Shown piece after piece: positions 1-5,033 of a stretch of 7,331 bases of DNA. The DNA comes from Streptosporangiaceae bacterium. GTDB taxonomy: Bacteria > Actinomycetota > Actinomycetes > Streptosporangiales > Streptosporangiaceae. The translations under genes and the position numbers were made by a program. Numbering within the stretch: position 1 is the stretch's first letter; the number at the start of each line of letters is the position of its first letter. The notes beneath the pieces are model-generated. The model worked only from the letters and a program-made list of their open reading frames with translations, had not been told where the DNA came from and did not search any database. The DNA lies in NCBI GenBank assembly GCA_030045215.1, contig JASIBJ010000326.1:1-7331 (forward strand), written 5' to 3'.

Positions 1-561
1 GGCCTGGGCCTCGCTGCGCTGTTCCTGTACTGGGACACGCTCCACACCAGCACGACCGGCGCCTCCATAACGATCCTGTTCGGCTCCATGTTCACCATCG
101 GGAACGGGGCCATCCCGCTGGTGGCCGCATTCGGCCTGCCGGCGCTGTTCATCGTCGGCCTACTGTTCCGGCCGTTGCTGCTCAGCTCGGTCAGCGCGGA
201 CCTGGCCGCCGCACGCGGAGTGCGGATCCGGCTGGCCGGGCTCGCCTGCCTGGTCGCGATCGCGCTCGCAGTCTCGCTGGCGGCGATGACCGTCGGCGCG
301 ATCCTGTCGACCGCGCTGCTGGTCGGGCCAGCCGCGATCGCGCTGCGGCTGACCAGCACGCCAGGCCGCGCCACGATCGCGGCAGCAGCAATCGCCGTCG
401 CGGCGACATGGCTCGGCGTGCTCCTGGCCTACGACAGCTTTACCTGGCCTCCGAGCCACGACGGCTGGCCGGTGAGCTTCTTCATCGTGGCGCTGATCTT
501 TGTCGCCTTTCTTATCGCGCAGCCGGTCGGACGCCGGCGGATCCGCCAGGTGGAGGGATAA
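1..561 (+). CDS. Metal ABC transporter permease, ABC-3 family (5' partial)
   Basis: This is the membrane permease of a Zn/Mn/Fe-type ABC importer (ZnuB/MntC/TroC superfamily), which carries a divalent metal across the cytoplasmic membrane together with an ATPase and a binding protein. The frame is open from base 1, so the N-terminus lies outside the window; 186 codons remain. Visible family features are the ILFGSMFTIG stretch (about codons 25-34, the ABC-3 'LFGS' motif), FRPLLLSS followed by AAARGV (about 56-74), and several hydrophobic helices rich in Ala, Leu, Ile and Val. The end is polar and basic (GRRRIRQ). The stop TAA is 6 nt before a second ABC-3 permease that shares the RPLLLSS/AAARGV block, so the two probably form a heterodimeric pore. 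The ATPase and binding protein are presumably upstream, outside the window. The metal cannot be assigned from sequence. Confidence 0.93.
   Translation, partial: GLGLAALFLYWDTLHTSTTGASITILFGSMFTIGNGAIPLVAAFGLPALFIVGLLFRPLLLSSVSADLAAARGVRIRLAGLACLVAIALAVSLAAMTVGAILSTALLVGPAAIALRLTSTPGRATIAAAAIAVAATWLGVLLAYDSFTWPPSHDGWPVSFFIVALIFVAFLIAQPVGRRRIRQVEG
552..557 (+). promoter_or_regulatory. Ribosome binding site of permease 2, inside the end of permease 1
   Basis: GGAGGG lies in the last codons of the first permease, 10 nt before the ATG at 568. Its position inside the preceding reading frame suggests coupled translation of the two permeases. Confidence 0.6.
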
Positions 562-567
562 CCGCCG

Positions 568-1413
568 ATGTTCGCTCCGTTCATGGTCAATGCCTGGGTC
601 ACCGCGTCCATGGTGGCGGTCATCGCGGGCGTCGTCGGGTTCTTCGTCGTTCTCCGCGGTGCCGCGTTCGTGGCTGACGCGGTGCCCCAGGGAGCGTTCG
701 CCGGGGCGGCCGGGGCCAGCCTGCTTGGCATCAACACGCTGGTCGGACTGGCCGTCTTCGCGCTCGCCGGGTCCCTTGGCATTGGCTGGCTGAGCAGGCG
801 GGGCAGGCGTGACGTCGCTACCGCGCTGATCCTCGTCATGATGCTGGGGCTGGGCGCGCTCTTCCTGAGCTTCACCGTCGAGTACTCATCGGAGATCTTC
901 TCGCTGCTGTTCGGCGAGGTGCTGGGCGTCAGCACGAACGAGATCCTGCCGATCGGGCTGCTCGGCATCGCGTGCATGCTCGCGATCGGGGTGCTGTACC
1001 GGCCGCTGCTGCTCAGCTCGCTGGCGCCTGAGGCGGCCGCAGCCCGCGGCGTCAGCCTGGCCTGGATCGAGCTGGCGTTCCTCGTCATCGTCGGCGTCGC
1101 GGCCAGCATGACGCTGCCGGTCGTCGGCGCCTTGCTGATCTTCAGCCTGATGATCGGCCCGCCTGCTGCGGCCAGGTCGCTGACCAGCAACCCGGCGATC
1201 GCGATCGGCCTGTCGGTCGTGCTGGCGCTCGCCACCGTCTGGATCGCGATCGCGGCCGCGTTCGAGACCAACTGGCCGATCGGCTTCTTTGTCGGAGTCG
1301 GCGGCGCCGTCAGCTACGGGGTCGGGCGGCTGGTAGCGGCCTTGCGCGCCGCCTGGGGGGTCGGCGCCGAGCGCAGCACCGTGGCGGGCGCGATCACCGC
1401 CAGCGACGGCTGA
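568..1413 (+). CDS. Metal ABC transporter permease, ABC-3 family (second subunit)
   Basis: Second permease of the same metal importer, 281 aa, close to the usual 270-300 aa of the family. It has about eight hydrophobic segments. Family landmarks are FFVVLRGAAFVADA (residues 25-38), LLFGEVLGVS (about 113-122), YRPLLLSS with AAARGV (about 145-165) and a C-terminal WPIGFFVGV helix. The ATG at 568 follows a GGAGGG ribosome site 10 nt upstream and sits 6 nt after the previous stop, so it is co-transcribed with permease 1. Unusually, the family's DAxSH-type motif reads DAVPQ here (residues 37-41), so the common histidine is replaced by Gln. The last 33 codons overlap, tail to tail, the end of a minus-strand gene. 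The hydrophobic core ends near residue 263; the remaining approximately 18 residues look like a non-conserved tail. Confidence 0.94.
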   Translation: MFAPFMVNAWVTASMVAVIAGVVGFFVVLRGAAFVADAVPQGAFAGAAGASLLGINTLVGLAVFALAGSLGIGWLSRRGRRDVATALILVMMLGLGALFLSFTVEYSSEIFSLLFGEVLGVSTNEILPIGLLGIACMLAIGVLYRPLLLSSLAPEAAAARGVSLAWIELAFLVIVGVAASMTLPVVGALLIFSLMIGPPAAARSLTSNPAIAIGLSVVLALATVWIAIAAAFETNWPIGFFVGVGGAVSYGVGRLVAALRAAWGVGAERSTVAGAITASDG

Positions 1414-2342
1414 CTGACCCGGCGGAATCCGGCCGGGATCGGCTCGGTCAGCATCGTCAGGTTGCGCCGGGTGGCCGGGACCCAGGCGTATTGCGCCTCG
1501 ACCCATTGTCGGGGCCCGGTCGTCGTTGCCAGGTAGCTCTGCACGGGCAGGTACGTGTCCGGGTCGATCCAGATGACCTCTCTGGTCCCCGGAACCATCA
1601 GCCGCCTGGACACGATCTCGATTGCGTCAACGCCATGCACCTTCTGCCTGCCTGCCACGCGGAACAAGCCGCAGCGCAAGACGTGCCTGATCCACGCCGT
1701 CGTCGGCGGCGGGAACGGCGCCCACTGGCAGCTGGCCGGTGGCGGGAGGATCACGAAGACAAGGCCCGAAGAGATCACGGCGTGCCACCACGTCCTGGCC
1801 CGGTAGTCGACTTCCGTGCGGCTGCCGTTCCGGCGCCCGGCTGGCAGCACCACCGCCTCGCCGGACAGCGGACGGCCGTCGGCGGCGAACATCTCAGTCC
1901 GGCTCCAGCGACCGTAGCTCCAGTTATGCGAGCTCTGAGCGCCGGGCGTCACGGCGCCGAGTTCGTCAGCGAACCCGGTCGCGAAGTCCGGGCCGTGCCA
2001 GCTGTCGTACTCGATGGCTATCTCGCGTGACGCACTGCCGGCGAGGCTGCTCTCGGTGCGGCTCATGACGTAGGCCAGAGTCTCTGCCCGCAGCGGGCCA
2101 GGCGCCGCGCGCTGCGGTCCGGCGCCGGTCGCGAGCACGACGGCGACGGCCACCGCGGCCGCTATCCCGGCCGTGAGCCCCGAACGCACCAGGTGCTGGC
2201 GCTGCCGGTGCCGCCTGCGGGCTCGGCGGGCCAAGCTGGGCAGGTCGGCTGTGATCCGGACCGCGGCGGCGCGAGCCTGCATGCTATCCGCCACCAGTTC
2301 CTCGAACTCGGCGTCCATGATCTTTCCTTGTGCGTTGGCCAT
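1314..2342 (-). CDS. Membrane-anchored putative regulator of the adjacent ECF sigma factor
   Basis: A 342-aa protein: a short cytoplasmic N-terminus (residues 1-53, very basic at 39-50, RRARRRHRQRQH), one transmembrane helix (about 55-74) and a large extracytoplasmic domain (about 85-310). That domain contains VIWIDPDTYLPVQSY (256-270), a pattern common in LolA/RseB-like folds. It resembles the actinobacterial proteins encoded next to SigE-family sigma factors (CU044_5270-like), thought to act as anti-sigma or sensor partners; that role is inferred from context. No zinc anti-sigma motif (HxxxCxxC) is present. The chosen start (ATG at 2342) has GGAGAG 5 nt upstream and lies 22 nt after the sigma-factor stop, so the two form an operon. 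Residues beyond about 310 form a Pro/Ala/Arg-rich tail that overlaps the convergent permease gene by 100 bp. Two cysteines (205, 224) could pair outside the cell. Confidence 0.75.
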   Translation of the reverse strand: MANAQGKIMDAEFEELVADSMQARAAAVRITADLPSLARRARRRHRQRQHLVRSGLTAGIAAAVAVAVVLATGAGPQRAAPGPLRAETLAYVMSRTESSLAGSASREIAIEYDSWHGPDFATGFADELGAVTPGAQSSHNWSYGRWSRTEMFAADGRPLSGEAVVLPAGRRNGSRTEVDYRARTWWHAVISSGLVFVILPPPASCQWAPFPPPTTAWIRHVLRCGLFRVAGRQKVHGVDAIEIVSRRLMVPGTREVIWIDPDTYLPVQSYLATTTGPRQWVEAQYAWVPATRRNLTMLTEPIPAGFRRVSQPSLAVIAPATVLRSAPTPQAARKAATSRPTP

Positions 2343-2364
2343 GATGTCTCTCCGTAGTCCCGTG

Positions 2365-2889
2365 CTAGCGCCCCGCCAGCTCGGCGTCGGTAGCCAGCCA
2401 CGATTCGGCCAGTTCCCGCATGCGCCGCAGGCCACGCGACGCCGTTGCCTTGACCGTCCCCTGGGTGCAGCCGAGTATCTGCGCGGTCTCCGCCTCGGTG
2501 AGCTGCTCCCAGTACCGGAGCACGATGACGGCACGCTGCTGCGGCGGGAGCTGGCGGAGCGCCCTGACCAGCGCATCGCGCAGATCTACCGCCGCGGCCA
2601 CGTCCGGGGCCGCGGCAGGCTGATCGGCGCGCACCAGCGGCAGCTTCCGGTGCCAGGCGCCGCTGCGGCGCCAGCCGTCGGCGGCGAGGTTGTACAGCGT
2701 GCGCCGTAGATAGGCCTCCAGGCTGCCGTCGATCGCCCGCCGCTGCCTGACCAGTCGCTCCAGCGCCGCCTGCAGCAGGTCCTCGCCGTCATGCTGGCTC
2801 CCGGCAAGCAGCACGGCGGCTCGCAGTAGCTGCGGGCCGCGGTCGGAAAGCAGGTGCTCCAGCTGATCACCGTTCGCCGGCTCCGGCAT
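2365..2889 (-). CDS. SigE-family ECF RNA polymerase sigma factor
   Basis: A 174-aa group 4 (ECF) sigma factor that directs RNA polymerase to a small regulon. Region 2 spans about residues 10-76, with the core-binding helix HDGEDLLQAALERLVRQ (33-49) and YLRRTLYNLAADGWRR (60-75), the family's -10-recognition helix. Region 4 spans about 104-160, with LPPQQRAVIVLRYWEQLTEAE and the helix-turn-helix ILGCTQGTVKATASRGLRRMRE for -35 recognition. Length and motifs fit the actinobacterial SigE-family group (TIGR02983 type). There is no SnoaL-like C-terminal extension, so it is not ECF41. The ATG at 2889 has a strong AGGAGGT Shine-Dalgarno 5 nt upstream. The membrane regulator follows 22 nt downstream. 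A TGTCAACC/CGTTC promoter-like pair just upstream suggests autoregulation. The inducing signal is unknown. Confidence 0.92.
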   Translation of the reverse strand: MPEPANGDQLEHLLSDRGPQLLRAAVLLAGSQHDGEDLLQAALERLVRQRRAIDGSLEAYLRRTLYNLAADGWRRSGAWHRKLPLVRADQPAAAPDVAAAVDLRDALVRALRQLPPQQRAVIVLRYWEQLTEAETAQILGCTQGTVKATASRGLRRMRELAESWLATDAELAGR

Positions 2890-2915
2890 CGGCTACCTCC
2901 TCTTCCTGCTGACCA

Positions 2916-2944
2916 GAACGAAGGAGCAGGCGCGGGGGTTGACA
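2916..2944 (-). promoter_or_regulatory. Candidate ECF-type promoter of the sigma-factor operon
   Basis: Read on the minus strand, TGTCAACC (2944-2937) is followed by a 16-nt spacer and CGTTC (2920-2916). This matches the general form of ECF promoters (an AAC-containing -35 and a CGT-type -10). Transcription would start near 2909, about 20 nt before the ATG, leaving room for the AGGAGGT ribosome site. Use by the sigma factor it precedes is an inference; no second copy of this pair was found in the window. Confidence 0.45.
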
Positions 2945-2963
2945 CGGCAGGAGAGTTCTCGGA

Positions 2964-2982
2964 GCCGCGGCCAGTCCGCGGC
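2964..2982 (-). terminator. GC-rich hairpin after maf
   Basis: A perfect 7-bp stem, GCCGCGG and CCGCGGC, with a 5-nt loop. It lies 30 nt downstream of the maf stop and 20 nt before the -35 of the sigma-operon promoter. No U-run follows, as is usual for actinobacterial terminators. Its placement fits termination of the hydrolase-maf transcript before the next promoter. Confidence 0.4.
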
Positions 2983-3011
2983 CCGCCCCATCAGGCGGCT
3001 CGCCGGATCGG

Positions 3012-3623
3012 TCAGCCGACGCGCTGCCACAGATCAGTGATGGCGATTCCCAACTCGGCGAGCATCTGGCGCAGCAGCGGCAGCGACAGGCCGATGACGG
3101 TACCGGGGTCGCCGTCGATGCCGTCGACGAACGGCGCACCCCGTCCGTCAATGCTGAACCCGCCGGCCAGGGTGTGCGGCTCGCCGGTGGCGATGTAGGC
3201 AGCCAGTTCGGCCTGGGTCGGCGTGCCGAAGCGCACGAGGGTTGCGGCCACCTCCCGAACTCGCCGGCCCGTCGGGCCGTCGATCAGGCAGTGACCGGTA
3301 AGGAGGGTTCCCTCCCGGCCGGCGATCTTGCGCCACCCGGCGGCAGCCGCTTCTGGGGTAGCCGGTTTGCCAAGTGGCTGGCCCTCGAAGTCGAGCAGCG
3401 AGTCACAGCCGAGCACGAGCGCACCGGGGCGGAGGCTGGCCACCGCTGCGGCCTTCCGCTCGGCCAGAGTCGCGACCATCGCGGCAGTGTCCAGCCTCTC
3501 GTCGCAGGTCTCGTCGACGCCGCTGACGACGGCCTCGGGTTCAATGCCCGCGTGGCGCAGGACTGCGAGACGGCCGGCCGACCCGGATGCCAGGACGAGG
3601 GAGACGGGCGCCGGTCGCGTCAT
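3012..3623 (-). CDS. maf: Maf-family nucleoside triphosphate pyrophosphatase
   Basis: A house-cleaning enzyme that hydrolyses non-canonical or modified nucleoside triphosphates to monophosphate and pyrophosphate in the cytoplasm; family members have been linked to septum formation. The 203 aa are full length. The N-terminal LVLASGSAGR (residues 9-18) is the Maf SxSxxR signature. Further family blocks are GVDE (35-38), GCDS (72-75) with Asp74 as the likely catalytic base, LGKP (84-87), LLTGHCLID (107-115), YIATGEP (143-149), GGFSIDGRG (154-162) and GLSLPLLR near the end. It follows the SGNH hydrolase by 40 nt in the same direction. The ATG at 3623 has no Shine-Dalgarno but lies 6 nt after TAACCT, so a leaderless transcript is possible in addition to read-through. 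It lies apart from the propionyl/acetyl-CoA carboxylase genes that often flank actinobacterial maf. Confidence 0.94.
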   Translation of the reverse strand: MTRPAPVSLVLASGSAGRLAVLRHAGIEPEAVVSGVDETCDERLDTAAMVATLAERKAAAVASLRPGALVLGCDSLLDFEGQPLGKPATPEAAAAGWRKIAGREGTLLTGHCLIDGPTGRRVREVAATLVRFGTPTQAELAAYIATGEPHTLAGGFSIDGRGAPFVDGIDGDPGTVIGLSLPLLRQMLAELGIAITDLWQRVG

Positions 3624-3629
3624 CGGGCC

Positions 3630-3635
3630 AGGTTA
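3630..3635 (-). promoter_or_regulatory. Candidate -10 element for a leaderless maf transcript
   Basis: On the minus strand TAACCT matches the actinobacterial TANNNT -10 and ends 6 nt before the maf ATG, so transcription would begin at or next to the start codon. The -35 region (CGGGAG at 17-nt spacing) is not recognisable, which is common for such promoters. Confidence 0.35.
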
Positions 3636-3663
3636 GCAGCGGCGGGACGCGGCTCCCGGTTTG

Positions 3664-4425
3664 CTAGAGCGGGAGCAGGTCGGGGCGCTTGGGCAGCATG
3701 CCGTCGCCGCTGGAGACGCCGCGCAGCCGCCGCTGCAGCCATGGCGCGGCGTAGGTCCTGGCCCAGTGCAGGTCGTCGCGGCGGGCCGCGAGCCAGCCCG
3801 GCTCCTTCGGCCGTGCGGCCAGTGGCTCACGCCAGTCCTCGCTGACGGGCACGTCGACGACCTCGCAGGCCCGCAGAGCGACCCGACGGTGCCCGTCCGG
3901 CGCCAGGTGCAGCCGGTCCGCGCACCACTCGCGCCGGTCGGCCAGGACCGGCATCGCCCACAGGTCCACCTGCAGGCAATCGTGCCGCCTGGCGATCGCG
4001 CGCAGCCCGTCGTTGTAGGCCACTACCTTGCCGCGGACCAGCCGGATCAGCGGGAACCCGCCGGGGTCGAAGCCGGTGAAGAGCAGGACCTGACTGCCCG
4101 CGGCGCGAAGGGCAGCAACTGCCTGCTCGAAACTGGCCGCCAGCGCGTCCGGATCTGCCTTGGGACGGAGCAGGTCATTGCCGCCGGCCGCGATGCTGAC
4201 CAGATCAGGCGCGAGGTCCAGAGCGGCCGGGAGCTGGTCGCTGATCACCTGGCCCAGCACCTTGCCGCGGATCGCCAGATTGGCGTACCGCAGGCCGGGA
4301 GACACGATCGCGAGCCGGCGCGCGAACCGGTCGGCCCAGCCCTGGTGAGTTCCGTCCGGGTAGGGGTCGCCGACACCTTCGGAGAAGCTATCGCCGAGTG
4401 CGACGAATGATCCGACCGACAGCAT
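3664..4425 (-). CDS. Cytoplasmic SGNH/GDSL-family hydrolase
   Basis: A 253-aa esterase/lipase-like hydrolase of the SGNH superfamily. The four catalytic blocks are intact: GDSFSEG (residues 11-17, nucleophile Ser13), Gly54 in NLAIRGK (oxyanion), GGND (81-84, Asn83) and DRLHLAPDGH (170-179, Asp170 and His173). There is no signal peptide, so it should act in the cytoplasm; the substrate is unknown. The C-terminal RLRGVSSGDGMLPKRPDL is of a kind seen in the streptomycete-type members I recall. The frame stays open upstream to 4602, but the ATG at 4425 is preferred because the nucleophile block begins ten residues later, as usual, and the upstream extension is Arg-rich and unlike the family. The ribosome site is only moderate (AGGCGG three bases upstream). 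It probably forms a two-gene transcript with maf, 40 nt downstream. Confidence 0.88.
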   Translation of the reverse strand: MLSVGSFVALGDSFSEGVGDPYPDGTHQGWADRFARRLAIVSPGLRYANLAIRGKVLGQVISDQLPAALDLAPDLVSIAAGGNDLLRPKADPDALAASFEQAVAALRAAGSQVLLFTGFDPGGFPLIRLVRGKVVAYNDGLRAIARRHDCLQVDLWAMPVLADRREWCADRLHLAPDGHRRVALRACEVVDVPVSEDWREPLAARPKEPGWLAARRDDLHWARTYAAPWLQRRLRGVSSGDGMLPKRPDLLPL

Positions 4426-4570
4426 CTCCCGCCTGGCCCTCCCGCCCTGATGCTCGCATTTCGGGCCGCGCCGCAGCAACCCGCACGTCAGGCTAGCAGT
4501 GCCACGAATCACAGCTGATCCGGCGCCGCGGCTCGGTTCGCGGTTGTCAATCCGGGTTGCTATGCGCGGG
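4426..4570. other. Intergenic segment upstream of the SGNH hydrolase
   Basis: 145 nt between two minus-strand genes. It holds a TANNNT hexamer, TAGCCT (minus strand, 4495-4490), that could be the -10 of the hydrolase with a 58-nt leader, but no convincing -35. It also holds a perfect 9-bp inverted repeat (AGCAACCCG at 4475-4483 and CGGGTTGCT at 4553-4561) separated by 69 nt. Function is unknown. Confidence 0.3.
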
Positions 4571-4807
4571 TCAGCGCGCGGTCGCGGCGGTCTTGCTCGC
4601 ACGGTGCCGCAGCCGGTGCAGGAGAGCGCCTGGCAGGATGAGGCCGGGGATGCAGTGCACCGCGAGCACGCCGATCAGGCTTGGTCCGCCCCAGTCATTG
4701 CGATAACTGGCCGCGTCGCCCCAGTGAATCACGAATGGCTCCGCGACGGCCCGGCCGGTCAGGTACAGGCCAAACACGATTCCGGCGGCAATAAGGATCT
4801 TCTTCAT
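4571..4807 (-). CDS. Small two-helix membrane protein of unknown function
   Basis: A 78-aa protein that begins MKKILIAAGIVFGLYLTGRA, a typical N-terminal membrane segment (about 4-22). A short exposed loop (EPFVIHWGDAASYRNDWGG, 23-41) is followed by a second hydrophobic stretch (about 43-66) and a basic C-terminal tail (HRLRHRASK). The loop plus 'GGPSLIGVLAVHC' resembles a small uncharacterised membrane protein I recall from other actinobacteria; no function is known to me. The ATG at 4807 is chosen over the longer open frame (up to 5026) because GGAG lies 7 nt upstream and the upstream residues look non-coding. TAGGTT on the minus strand (4841-4836) could be its -10 element, 28 nt before the start. 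The gene is divergent from the NAD kinase. Confidence 0.72.
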   Translation of the reverse strand: MKKILIAAGIVFGLYLTGRAVAEPFVIHWGDAASYRNDWGGPSLIGVLAVHCIPGLILPGALLHRLRHRASKTAATAR

Positions 4808-4922
4808 CGTCTTGCTCCGCTCAGCATCGCTATCCAACCTAGGAACCAGGACCGGAATGCGGCATCCGGTGAGCACCCGGATTCGCATCGGGGAAAACCC
4901 CACTTCGCGCGGCCGGATCGGG

Positions 4923-4951
4923 TTGCGTAGCCGCCAGAGCGTGACTAGGCC
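4923..4951 (+). promoter_or_regulatory. Candidate promoter of the NAD kinase
   Basis: TTGCGT (4923-4928), a 17-nt spacer and TAGGCC (4946-4951) resemble an actinobacterial housekeeping promoter, although the last base of the -10 is not T. A start near 4958 would put both the leader ORF (4976) and the NAD kinase (5034) on the transcript. Neighbouring short repeats include ATCCGG/CCGGAT (4864-4869 and 4877-4882) and the GGGG-AAAA-CCCC hairpin (4890-4901). Confidence 0.25.
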
Positions 4952-4975
4952 GCCGGTCGGCGAGATCATGGTCAG

Positions 4976-5032
4976 ATGAGCGACTGGTACTGCCCGGAGC
5001 GCGTCAGCGCCCGAACCGCGGGCCACGGCTGA
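4976..5032 (+). CDS. Possible 18-codon leader ORF before the NAD kinase
   Basis: ATG at 4976 opens MSDWYCPERVSARTAGHG and stops with TGA at 5030-5032, one base before the NAD kinase ATG at 5034. The junction TGA-G-ATG is the usual geometry of translational coupling, and the NAD kinase itself has only a weak ribosome site. No good Shine-Dalgarno is visible for the leader itself, and an ORF this short could arise by chance in a GC-rich leader. Confidence 0.22.
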   Translation: MSDWYCPERVSARTAGHG

Positions 5033-5033
5033 G

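Noticed and set aside
1190..1260. Repeated GCGATCGC-like palindromes, reminiscent of a cyanobacterial HIP1-type repeat
   Set aside because: They lie in coding sequence and are explained by Ala-Ile-Ala codon runs in membrane helices.
429..1271. 280-codon open frame on the minus strand across the permeases
   Set aside because: Antisense to two clearly recognisable permeases; Ser/Thr/Ala/Pro-rich with no domain. It arises from GC-rich third positions.
2939..2944. TTGACA on the plus strand as a housekeeping -35
   Set aside because: No -10 at 16-18 nt and no plus-strand gene follows; the same bases make better sense as the minus-strand ECF -35.
3174..3845. 223-codon plus-strand open frame over maf
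   Set aside because: Shadow of maf, ending in a low-complexity Arg/Ala tail.
3661..4410. 249-codon plus-strand open frame over the SGNH hydrolase
   Set aside because: The opposite strand has all four SGNH blocks; this frame is Gly/Arg/Gln/Pro-rich without recognisable motifs.
4426..4602. N-terminal 59-residue extension of the SGNH hydrolase
   Set aside because: Arg-rich with no signal peptide; the nucleophile block would lie about 70 residues in, unlike the family.
4808..5026. Longer 151-residue version of the small membrane protein
   Set aside because: The upstream residues are polar and non-conserved-looking, and the internal ATG at 4807 has a good ribosome site followed directly by a membrane helix.
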